Shown piece after piece: positions 43,592 through 54,192 of a stretch of 64,000 nucleotides of DNA. The notes under the pieces are model-generated. The model worked only from the letters and a program-made list of their open reading frames with translations. It was not told where the DNA came from and made no database searches. This DNA comes from Thermomucor indicae-seudaticae (Eukaryota > Mucoromycota > Mucoromycetes > Mucorales > Lichtheimiaceae): contig JSYX01000087.1 in assembly GCA_000787465.1 (NCBI GenBank), forward strand, positions 1 to 64,000, given 5' to 3'. Both the position numbers and the translations under genes were made by a program. How positions within the stretch are numbered: position 1 is the first letter of the stretch; each line of letters starts with the position of its first letter.

Positions 43592-45307
43592 TTAAGGTTG
43601 AATGTTGGCTTCGTTGCTGCGGTGGGCTCTACGTACGAAGATAGCATAAATTTCGTCGGCGGTCTTGCCTTTTGTTTCCGGAACGAAGACGTAAGTGAGA
43701 AAAGTGGAAACAAGTAAAATGACTGCGAACACCATAAAGGCGAAAGAATGCATCTGTTCCATCATTTTAGGAAATACGAGGGCAACGAAGAAGTTCGAAC
43801 CCCAGTTTATGCTGATCGCCACAGCCGTCATGGATGAAGTGGCATAAGATGGTGAAAGCTCCGAGGTTATCAACCATGGTATGGGGCCTAATCCGATAGC
43901 GAACAAAAAGACGAACAGATAAACAGAAGCGACCAATAACGGTTGTATCTGAAGGTAGCCGCCAACGATCAGGAGACATGCACTCAAGAAGCCTCCTCCC
44001 TGAGACAACAGCAAGAGGAATCGACGCCCAAGTTTCTCGATCAAGAACACGGAAAGTAAAGTGGCAGCGCAGTTGATAACTGACCCAATAATGGTCATAG
44101 TGATGGACGTGGCGGGATCAAACGACTGCCTAAAGATGATGGTGGAGTAATATATAACGCCATTGATGGCCGAGAGCTCCTGAGCAGCATGAAGCAAAAT
44201 GACGGTAAGTGTCATGCAGCGGACAACAGGGTTCTTGAAAAGGTCGATGATGCCGTAGGCTTCCTTGCTGTAGCTTTCTGTTGTGATTGTTCTTGATGCA
44301 ACAACTGCAGGGCTGTTTTCTGACTTGCTGTAGCTAGCCGCGGCATCATCGTACTGAATCTCCTTGCAGATACTCTCGCCAGCGTCCGTTGCGCGCTGTT
44401 CTAATATGATATCATGCAGCTCGGATTCTACCTGATAGCTCCTGCCTCGAAGACGCTGCAATGCTTGTCGCGCCAGGTTCACTTCGTCAATAGAAAGGAG
44501 GTATCGAGGTGATTCAACACATTGGATCATCAGGAAAATCTGCAATAAAGCCGGTATTGCAACCAATCCGTAGTTGATACGCCACAAGGGCACTTCAGCA
44601 AGTGGAACGCCAACAACGTTCGAAAGAAGGATACCAAGCACAGTGAACAACCTAAAAGGAAGGCAAGATCTTAATATGGTGCTTGCACTTTTCTCTCTCC
44701 CTCTCTCTTCTTTTTTTGAAATTAAGCCCGGAATACTTACTGATAGGAGGCACCCATTGCACCGCGACCCTTGATGGTTGATACTTCGCCATTGTACGCT
44801 GTAGTCGCGACTGCGCCTATACCACAAGATAAACCCATAATGAACCGACCAGCGATAAACATTGCAGGATTAATAGCGAATGCAATATATATCGATCCAA
44901 AAATCCAGCCGAAATTGTTTATGGTTATTGTCCATTTGCGTCCGGCGAGGGTTATGATTTTTCCAGCCAAGAGACTAGCAATTAAGCCACCAACACAAAA
45001 GGACGAGACAGCTACACCCCTATATAGACGGAACAATTATGTCTCATTGCTAGATATCATGCGACCTTTGTTCTTTTGTGCCTCACCATTGTAACGAGTC
45101 CATGATAAGACAGTCTGGAAGTAGCGGGACGGCTGCATGCGCATATCCTTTGGGACACGAGTGTGTTACTTCGCCCGGTACGTTTGGTGATCCAATTGTC
45201 CATCCCGTGCTGAAGCCGCTAAGGCTGGACACGCACACGCAGAATACAGTGTGCCGTGGATATCGTGCTTCCCGCGAGTCTTTGTATACCCTGTTTTCCT
45301 CTTCCAT
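43592..45307 (-). CDS. MFS hexose/sugar transporter
   Basis: A 12-TM sugar porter (HXT/GLUT family) of the plasma membrane. Three exons join in frame to about 510 aa. TM1 is VFCVCVSSLSGFSTGWTIGS. The second exon has GLIASLLAGKIITLAGRKWT with the G-R-K loop motif after TM2, and AGRFIMGLSCGIGAVATTAY. The third has VPLWRINYGLVAIPALLQIF and CVESPRYLLSIDE (the PESPRWL signature). HAAQELSAINGVIYYSTIIF (QQLSGINxxxYY motif), EKLGRRFLLLLSQGGGF and the end VFVPETKGKTADEIYAIF complete it. The substrate cannot be told from sequence. The start at 45307 gives a short charged N-tail before TM1. The Sel1-repeat gene ends 213 bp upstream on the same strand. Confidence 0.92.
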
Positions 45308-45520
45308 GCGAAAGATCAGGGGAAAAGAAAAATGAGATATAATAGCAATAGTCCGTTCTATTTATTATTATTGGGTCTGTCCATGTATTTTTCCAGTCGA
45401 CACTCGAATAAGGCGACGGTTTGGGGTAACAATATCTACTATAAAAGCGGCAATGCGTCAGGAATGAGCCATCAGGAGCTCTAAGAATGCATGAAAAAGA
45501 AATTAACAATAAAGGGTGGT

Positions 45521-46571
45521 CTACTTGACATGGCAGCCGTGCTTGCTCGTCTTTGGACCCTGACTCATGGATAATTGGTATTTTCTTTGGATTTCCCTTA
45601 ATTTCTGGATTGATGGGTGATCATGACATTCACTCGCCACTTTGTACCGCTCCTTGGCCTGTCTGAGATCCGCCTTAACACCAATGCCTGCTTCGTACAT
45701 GTAGCCTAATGCTCGTAAACCACCGACATGTCCTACGCTTGCAGCTAGACGAGCGTATTCATAGGCTTGACCGTAAACACATTCGAGAACGCCTTCAATG
45801 CCCGTCAGATACCACGTAGATAACGCCAACGCAGCATTTACGTTTCCCCGTTCAGCTGCCTTCGCGTACCATTTCTTTGCCTCCGCCGAATCTATTTCAC
45901 AATCCAATTCTCCCAGCTCATAAGCCAATCCAAGCGATATTGCGATGGAGCATATCCTTGTTTAGCTGCCCACGTGAATAGCTTGCGTGCATGCACCAAG
46001 TCTTGGACAACCGGGAACCCAGGAGCTTCATAGGCAGCGGCCAACTCGTGGACGACCAGAGGTTCTGGGCTGCGATTGGACGGATGTTGTATCGCGTGTG
46101 TCGTCGATGAAAGGATCGAGCTCGATGGTATCATAAACTGAGTTTCCTGTTCACTGCTTTTCTTTGAGTGGCACTCCTTTGTCGATGTCGATTCCACAGA
46201 AAAATATTCTCCTCGAGTCGTATCTGAACCAGAAGTTTCTGAATCATTTATGTAATCGACGTTGCCCATATCCAATGTCGTATTGTCCGTAAGCGGGTGA
46301 GGATTCCAAAGCACCAATTGCATATTGCTGTCTTCCCGGACTGCTCGTTTTCCATGTCTGCCGATGCCTTCATATCAAGTGGTATTTGCGGGATGCTCGA
46401 AGTCTGACTGTCGCCAGTGGATGTGTCCTTTGGCACTTTTAGCAAGCATGGTATTGGCACTTGTGGCATGCCGTTGGCTTTTGTAATTGTCGAGAGGTGC
46501 CTTTGAACGTCCTCTGTCGTCGGAACTGGTGCCACATTGTTGATTACCGCAAGAAGACGTGACAACGCCAT
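45521..46571 (-). CDS. Sel1-repeat protein (Skt5/Chs4-like), frame interrupted twice
   Basis: This is a TPR-like Sel1 repeat protein similar in layout to fungal chitin-synthase activators: an N/S/T-rich N-half, then repeats. The blocks are MALSRLLAVINNVAPVPTTE (frame 1), NDSETSGSDTTRGEYFSVES...LVVHELAAAYEAPG...ARKLFTWAAKQGYAPSQYRL (frame 2), and AYELGELDCEIDSAEAKKWY...AAERGNVNAALALSTWYLTG...ALGYMYEAGIGVKADLRQAK (frame 3). Frame 2 runs into frame 3 exactly where RLGLAYE is expected but one G is missing (near 45925), with no room for an intron. The shift between frames 1 and 2 (near 46320) also fits no GT-AG intron. It is a young pseudogene or two assembly indels. The C-terminus CHVK is not a standard CaaX box. 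Confidence 0.65.
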
Positions 46572-47367
46572 TCTTGTGCTGATGAAAGGCTGAGGAAAGA
46601 AAGAAGTTTTTCGAGTTCGATTAAATTCTCGTTGAATTTGTTGTTGGTATCGGGTGTATATTGCTCGACATTGAACGGATCATCAGATTTGTCTTTATTC
46701 CTTCCTAAACGTCATGTAAAAGCAAACAAGCAAACAAATGGAAACTTCAGCCGTTGATCAACGAGAAGGAAAAGCAAGCCAGAAAGTGCGGGGAGAGCAG
46801 CCATTAAAAATGCTTCCATAGGCAGATAATCATCTTTACTAGAGTGTTCGTGGTGGCAGTTGCCGTGCGTGTCATAGACTCTCATATTCCTTTTAAATAA
46901 CGACTATGAAGCTCGTCTATCGTGATAAGCTGGAGATCTCCTGGGGAATCTGGGGCTTTGATTTGCAAAAGCACAGCTATACTGTGCGCATGGTAATAAG
47001 CATCAATCCGTCCAAGAAAACGTCGAGTTTAAGCTTCAATCAGAGGATCCATCGACTGGGAGCGAACTTGCCGTCTCCTGTAGCTCAAAATTGACAGCTC
47101 CATAGCAAAACAAGTGACGAAGGAACGCGCCATGAAAGACTCAAAGTAGATTTCCGACGAAGAATACACTTTACCAGCTATAAGCAATATATGACTTACA
47201 GCTCCATCCTTCAGCGTGCTCTGATACTTGAATATCCAAGACGAAAAAAATTCTCGGTGGGCTTAGCGGAGTTGGTGACTTTTTTGGAAAACACGGTTAA
47301 ATTTCTAGTCCCAAAGGGTCAAGGATTGTTCCTCCTCTTCTCTGATTGACTTTAGTATCAGTTAACA
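46572..47367. promoter_or_regulatory. divergent intergenic region, Sel1-repeat gene / RPS4
   Basis: The right part should be the RPS4 promoter. A small open frame (46906-47094) has no recognised motif. Nothing else is identified. Confidence 0.35.
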
Positions 47368-48668
47368 ATGGTATGTTATTCACCAGGCGATGCAATCCTG
47401 AGACATCCGCTTGAAGAAACAATGGATGGATCGATATTCCAATGGATGGAAAACGGATGCAAAGCTCGCTGCGCCAACTCGAAGCAAGCCGTTACTCATT
47501 TCGATTCGTGATGGAATTAGGCTCGTGGTCCCAAAAAGCACATGAAGCGCTTGAACGCCCCCAAGCACTGGATGCTTGACAAGCTTTTGGGTATGTAGAC
47601 AACCACCTTTTCGCGGGCTCTATTACCCAGTGATCGGTTCAGCTGTGATGAAATTACAAAAAATTATGTCAAGCTCAACAGTCGCGATACTTCATGACGA
47701 CGTCTTTTTGCTTCCTGATTTGCATCTGGTCACTGGAAAGCCCAACTACGGCAATGCTGTTTTGCTAAATTGATACTTTGACAGGTTCGTACGCCCCTAA
47801 GCCCAGCTCCGGTCCCCACAAGACCCGCGAGTGCTTGCCTCTCATCATTTTCTTGAGAAACCGTCTCAAGTACGCCCTTAACGGCCGCGAAGTCAAGGCT
47901 ATCCTTATGCAGCGTCTTGTCAAGGTCGACCACAAGGTCCGCACTGACTACTGCTTCCCTGCTGGTTTCATGGGTAAGTTTTCTGGGAAGTGAATACACA
48001 GGGCGTGTGATTGATGGCGAGAGCTTTGGCGAACCCCGGATGCTTTTTCTTTCTGGTCTTGGTTTGACAGATGTCATTACCATTGAAAAGACCGGTGAGA
48101 ACTTCCGACTCGTCTATGACGTTAAAGGTCGCTTCGCCATCCACCGCATCACCGAGGAAGAAGCGAAGTACAAGCTTTGCCGTGTTAAGAAGGTCATGAT
48201 TGCCAGCCGTGGTGTCCCCTACATCGTCACTCACGATGGCCGTACCATCCGTTACCCCGATCCTTTGATCAAGGCTAACGACACCATCCGTCTTGACTTG
48301 GAGAGCAACAAGGTCACCGACTTCGTTAAGTTCGACATTGGCAACGTCTGCATGGTTACTGGCGGTCGTAACATTGGCCGTGTTGGTGTCATCGTCCACC
48401 GTGAGCGTCACATTGGTGGTTTCGAGATCGTCCACATTAAGGATACCTTGGACCGTGTCTTCGCTACCCGTATCTCCAACGTGTTTGTCATTGGTCAAGG
48501 TAAGAGATTATTTCTCGCGTGTTCTCGTGTTAGCGTTGAGTAATGAATATGTGAATAGGTACCAAGCCCTGGATATCGCTTCCTAAGGGTAAGGGTGTTA
48601 AGCTTACCATTGCTGAAGAGCGTGACCGCCGCAGAGCTGCTGCTGCTGCCGCTGCCGCTGCCCACTAA
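47368..48668 (+). CDS. RPS4: 40S ribosomal protein S4 (eS4)
   Basis: A cytosolic small-subunit protein. Coding exon 1 is only the ATG (47368-47370, AACAATG|GTATGT). A 150-nt intron ends at 47520, and exon 2 opens [20 protein letters not shown]. Further exons give [20 protein letters not shown] and then [80 protein letters not shown] and [20 protein letters not shown]. The end is ERDRRR plus an alanine run and H, in place of the usual mixed tail. It has S4, KOW and eS4 central domains and about 265 aa. The coding sequence is biased to C-ending codons, typical for high expression. Four introns are inferred. Confidence 0.97.
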
Positions 48669-48865
48669 ATGTGGTAATGAGTGTGCGCCGCATGTAGTAC
48701 AGTTTGATAATAAAAGCTGCATCGAGCCATATATTGTATTCTGTATTTTTGTAAAGAGAAAGAATGAAACGCTTGTGTCGCTTCAGAAAGGAGAGTGTGT
48801 TTGATTCCCCGAATTCTTGGTGTTTTTCAGGCACAGTTACCGGACCCAATCGTGGAAGCGTTGCG

Positions 48866-51800
48866 ATGCTGCATGAATGGAGGAAGCATACGGCTTCGCT
48901 GTTAACGTTGGCTGTAATACAGCTAGTAGGCCTGGGTCTTTTCGCAAAAGGCTTTTTTCCTTACAAGGTGTACCTTTCGGGTTTTGCTGACGTGTCTTCC
49001 ATACCTCCATGGCTCGGTGACGATGTTCCTGCTCAAACGAATCTGATTGAACCAGAGTTCGATCGTCTTGTTCTGATAGTCATTGACGCTCTTCGAAAGT
49101 AAGATTCGCCATTCAACTGCGATTTTATTCAGTTATCAACATGGTACTTGAAACAACAGCGACTTTATACTTGGCGATGACTCTGGTTTCACGTTCATCA
49201 AAAGGTTTGCTCGTTTATTTTAGCTTTCTTGGCCGATGTCTGACATTTTCCTTAGCCAAATTGAAAACGGGGAAGCAATACCTTTTACAGCTAGGGCGAC
49301 AGCTCCAACCGTCACCATGCCGCGGATCAAGGCATTGACGACCGGTAAGACTGTTTTACTGTCGTTGATTGCAGGTCCTAAGTATCCGCTTACTTGTTAA
49401 ACTACAGGCACGGTTCCCAGCTTTTTAGACGCCATTCTCAATATTGCTGAATCCGATACAAGTTCATCTTTGATGCATCATGACAATTGGGTATATCAAT
49501 TCAAGAATACTGGCAACCGTACAATACATTTCTTTGGAGACGACACGTGGATCCGGTTATTCCCTGACACATTCACGAAGCATGATGGAACTACTTCATT
49601 CTATGTCTCTGTAAGAAATATTGACCAGGTTGACAATGGATTTGATATAACGAGGACATGTAGGACACTGTACAAGTCGACTTGAATGTGACACGGCATG
49701 TTAACAATGTTTTTGCAGAACAAGATTGGGATGCTGTGATATTGCATTATTTGGGCCTGGATCATATTGGCCATATCGGCGGCCCATCGAGGTAACTGCC
49801 TATATTAGATCCGTGCTTTAAAATAGTGTAACATGAAAATCGACTATCCAAGTCCACTGATGCTGCCTAAGCAACGGGAGATGGATCAAGTTATTGAAGA
49901 AATATTCGAGATTGTGGCCAAACAAGACGCTTACCGAATCAAACACGACGCCGGTGCGAAAGGTACTTTACTCGTGGTTTGTGGTGATCATGGAATGAAT
50001 GAGGTACGGGTCGTGTTGTGTATCAGCATAAGAGAAACAAATTCACTGTAGGTTACACTTAGGCTGGCAACCATGGTGGCTCGTCTGTGGGTGAAACGTC
50101 TGCAGTACGTGATCATGGAATACCCTACCGAGGTAACCGTCGCTCATCTTTATTTAATCTCCAGGCCATGGTCTTTTTAAGCCCTAGATTCTCGTCTAGG
50201 CCTGTCCTTGGAAACCCGACAAAAGTTTACATTGAGGACAACAGGGAGCGAGCCTACGGCTTCCCGATCATAGACCAAGTCGATCTTGTTCCTACATTGG
50301 CTGCACTGTTTGCATTCCCTATCCCTAAGAACAATCTTGGCAAGATAATTCCGGAACTGTTGAATCGAAGAAGTGGTAACGAAGTGTTCAAGTATGTCTA
50401 GCTAAAAAATATAACTGTTGACACGCTGTGTTTATTAGACACTGTATCACTCTTGCGCGCGCTTCAGTTAAATGCGTACCAGTTAGGAAATTTGCTAACT
50501 CAAATGATGCCCGACCTCGCGGATATTCTGAATAACCCCATGAATATTGACGCCAGCTCAAGTAATGCGGTAGCCCAATTGTACGCTCGCGCAGTTCGAC
50601 TGCATTCAAGCTTTGTCCATAGCAAAGATTCACTGCCACTAGCAAAAGATGCTATCGATTCATACATGGAGGTAAAATGCAGCGCTATTGTATTTTCAAG
50701 CTGAGAAATGATATACTCATTAAGCAGATTGAACCAGTTTATTCATCACGCTCAATCGTACCTTGCGAAGACTGCTAGCGATTACAATTTGACAGAGATG
50801 GGCATGGGGACCTTTTTGATGCTGTTCTCTACCCTCATTCTCACTGTACGCGCCTTCCGCACGAAACAGGATGTGGTCATTGGATCGTGCAATGATACAT
50901 GGTGGATCAACAAGGCGTTTGTCGTAGTGTTACTGTCGGCCTATCTGGGGATGATGTTTGCAAGCAGCTTCATAGAGGAGGAACATTGTGTTTGGTTCTA
51001 CTTTATGCAGACACTTTGGCTTTTGGCAGCTCTTCAAAGGTAAGTGAACATGTACATCCGTGTGTACGCAAAGCAACCGCTCAAATTTGCTTTTGTTCCA
51101 AGTTTCCGGATTCCTAGTATGACTTTTAAGCAGCAGAGTTGGCTTGCTTCATTGTGTGTGTCACAAGTGGTTCTTTCTCGGATCGGTATGACGTTCAAAG
51201 AGCCACGTGGGAACTTGTCGGGGATTGAAGGATATTCGTGGCATTTTCTGACGTTCTCTTTGACAACATTTGTCGTCCTGGGTGCCACAAGAATAATGTG
51301 GGGTAGTCGTGAAATGAGGGGAATATCAAGTGGAGCGAATTACATTCAGCTTCTCTGTCAATGTGTCTGCGTGCTACTTGCGTGTATAACTGCTGCCCTG
51401 GTCTTGTTGTACAAAATACGAGCGGAAGATAATGGCATGAACGGAAGTGCGTCAAACTGGTATCTCAACCAGTTATCTGCTTTACAGTTTGCCGTGCAGC
51501 TCGACCACGTCGAATTGGGTAGACTTATTTACAATTACGGGGCTTCATGCTGTTTGACTCTTGGTGGACTTGTTTACGTCACCCGACGAGCCAGTATATT
51601 CCGCTTCAGAGAAGAAGGTGAGACACTGGCGAAAAAGAACAAAGATGAAACAATTGATTGATTTTAGAGCACCATAGAAACAAATGAGCCGGCGCCGGAC
51701 GGCGATATTTCATACATGGATGCCTTACTGTACACGATCACGTTGCTTCTAATCCTTTTGACGAAGACGCAGTATGCAACTTTATTTGTGTTGTATGCGG

Positions 51801-52306
51801 GACAATTCTATCTCATGCGTCTCTGGCAACGTGCGCTGTCGTCTGTGGACCAGCAGCCTCCTGTGTGGGTGTCAGCCGCGATTGTAACCTGCCTGAGCCA
51901 TGCAGCATTCTTCATGACAGGGCATTCGAATTCAATATCTGCGGTTGACTTGAGCAACGCGTACATTGGTGTCTCAGGATACGACACTGTACTGATCGGC
52001 GTTTTGACGTTTTGCTCGAACTGGTCTGGAAGCTTGTGGTGGGCACTCGCCGGTTGGACGCTTCTATCTGATAATGGACGAAAAGGGCAGGATGAAACGT
52101 TATGGCATTACGTCTATACACAATCTTCGTTTTATGGATTGTTTATTTCTACACTCTCTATTGCTGTGACGATACTCCGTGAACATCTGTTTATCTGGAC
52201 CGTATTCTCGCCAAAGTACTTGTATCAGATGGCGTGGACCTGCTTATTTCATTGGTGCGCTCAAGTTTTGACCGGTATACTCGCCGTGAGTATATATGGT
52301 CGGTAA
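48866..52306 (+). CDS. LAS21: GPI ethanolamine phosphate transferase 2 (LAS21/GPI7/PIGG)
   Basis: This ER multi-pass enzyme adds ethanolamine phosphate to the second mannose of GPI anchors. After a cytosolic start (MLHEWRKHTAS) and TM1, the alkaline-phosphatase-like catalytic domain shows FDRLVLIVIDALRKDFILGD, FTARATAPTVTMPRIKALTT and G (Thr nucleophile region), VILHYLGLDHIGHIGGPSS and VVCGDHGMNEAGNHGGSSVG. Metal-binding D, H and T residues lie in these motifs. The C-terminal half is a chain of hydrophobic helices such as FLMLFSTLILTVRAF and ITLLLILLTKTQYATLFVLY. It ends VLTGILAVSIYGR. At least ten short introns are present. The start lies 197 bp after the RPS4 stop, so the intergenic space is very short. 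Confidence 0.9.
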
Positions 52307-52984
52307 CCTTCCGTCAGATAGAGAGTATATTATGGAGCACCAAAACCAGCAGAAAAGTTCTATGCATACATGCTTATGTGAATAAATTGATTTTTACACT
52401 GCAATGAAAGATGAATGATAAATACAAGTAGAAAGGAATACCATTCCTCTTCTCGTTAGGCTCTTATTGTCGCTATGGACGCAGGAAGGGGAGGAAGTCG
52501 GCCATTGGACTTTGGCTTGTGTTCCTCGCTGGAGACTTACATGGATTGGCTTAGAACGCCGGTTAATTGAAATCGATAAACAGTATGAGCAGACCACTAG
52601 TCTGGGACAGACGGAAACTTTCCGGAAATGGATTCTTCTTATTGTACATTCTACAAAGAAAATGTTTTCTTTCTGGTAGAATACATCGAATTTTGATCCG
52701 GCGATTCGGTACTGCTTCCTTGCTAGTTGAAAGTGCGCGCATGCATCAATAAAACGTACAGTTGTTTGTCCCACGATGCGGCATCTACGTTGCAGCCATA
52801 ATGTTTCTTTTTACTGTAAAAGGGTCGGTTTAGTAATCAATGAAAACAGCATAGCACATGCATAACTTTGGGACATAACAAACTGGCGACTTCCGGAGAG
52901 GAGACAGAAGAAAACAAAGAAAGCATAGAAGGAAAAGGAAAGTCGAGGGAATATTAGAAAATGAATGGCAAAGGATAAGGACTA
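52307..52984. other. convergent 3' flanks, LAS21 / C2H2 factor
   Basis: Small frames on both strands (52394-52774) lack motifs. No gene is recognised. Confidence 0.4.
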
Positions 52985-53542
52985 TCATATGGTACTTCGA
53001 ATCCGGTTTTTGATAAAGGCCAAGATCTGAGGACCCTCTCTACAGGCGACTTCATTTCGAAAGTGTCTTCTTCGAGCATCTGAACGTGGAAAGGCCTTGA
53101 GACAGCAAGGGCACACGTATGGCTTGACGCCTGTATGAAGGCGCATGTGTCGTTCGCGGTCATGGCGACGTGAAAAGATTCGAGAGCAGAAGTTACATTT
53201 GTGCGGTCGAGAATTGTTGATGGAATTCCGGCGACGCAAATAAGCAGCAGCTACATCCGAGTCTTCTTTTTTCTCGTCTTTTTCACTCATTGAGGATGAA
53301 GAACTTGATATCCGTTCTTCTTTTACTTGCTGAAGTACCATGGAAGAAACATCTGGCACGCTATAAATTCGATACGATTTGGCTTGTGGCCCATCGTTCG
53401 TTGTCATCCACGGAAAATATGGATCGTACATGGCTTGTGCTGCAGGTGCTTCATCTTGGTGGACACTTGAATAGCCAGCATTCGGGTTCACAGCCAAGAT
53501 CTGCTGGTATGGTTGATGTAGTGGATATGAAGTACTTGTCAT
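52985..53542 (-). CDS. C2H2 zinc-finger transcription factor
   Basis: Single exon, 185 aa. The N-half is P/Q/S/Y-rich (MTSTSYPLHQPYQQILAVNP) with a Ser run and a charged SEKDEKKEDSD segment. Two adjacent C2H2 fingers lie near the C-terminus: HKCNFCSRIFSRRHDRERHM + RLHTGVKPYVCPCCLKAFPR + SDARRRHF. They are joined by the TGVKPY linker. The second finger has HF..EVAC in place of a second His at standard spacing, as in several fungal two-finger factors. SRRHDRERH and PRSDARRRH recall the Msn2/Com2-like RSDERxRH helices, so an STRE-like target is possible; this is inference. The role is unknown. Confidence 0.85.
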   Translation of the reverse strand: MTSTSYPLHQPYQQILAVNPNAGYSSVHQDEAPAAQAMYDPYFPWMTTNDGPQAKSYRIYSVPDVSSMVLQQVKEERISSSSSSMSEKDEKKEDSDVAAAYLRRRNSINNSRPHKCNFCSRIFSRRHDRERHMRLHTGVKPYVCPCCLKAFPRSDARRRHFRNEVACREGPQILAFIKNRIRSTI

Positions 53543-54192
53543 GGTTAGAGGACAGATCCTGCAAAGGCTCTTTCCTTTATACGTAAATGAACACGGAGAA
53601 TGGAAAGAGAAAGGACAAGGAAAAGGATTGATGCAAGAGGATGGCGATCAATCCAGTCTTTATCTTTTCCTCTCCCCAGTTAATATATCGGCCGTTCGTC
53701 AGCATGAGCAAAAAAAGAAAGCTTGTGGCCAAGCAAGGGACGTGTGTATCGATGTCCTCTTTACCTTGGGCTCAGGTGAAATTAAAGCCCGGATAGATGC
53801 TGCTGTTCGGGTCCACGTGAGTGATCACAGATACATCTCTATTGTTTTCACGTCTCCTCCATCGTCAGCACTGATCCGAGATAACAAGATGTAATCTTCC
53901 TGTTATGATTTACGATCATGTCGCGTCATTTAATGTCGTTCTTTTTTCCGTTAAAACCTTATCCTTATCCGCTTGTTTCTAGTAGATTCTTCTAGGCCGC
54001 CCCTAATGTACTGAGAAATAGCTGGTCGTTGCGTCAAACATATAATTAAAAGTTTTACGAAGATCCCGTCTTTTTCAACATGGTTCGTCAATGATAGTTT
54101 CAACAAACTGCAATTTCTGGGTCCTTCCCTTTTCCCATTGTCAAGCGACAACGGGTCTATATTCTATTATATTATAATGAACAGCCAATCGA
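53543..54192. other. upstream region of the C2H2 gene
   Basis: Mixed-composition sequence between two minus-strand genes. It contains the promoter of the C2H2 gene and the 3' flank of the oligopeptidase. No gene is recognised. Confidence 0.4.

Noticed and set aside
47968..48498. 176-aa minus-strand frame opposite RPS4
   Set aside because: It is an antisense shadow caused by biased codon use in RPS4; the plus strand matches eS4 throughout.
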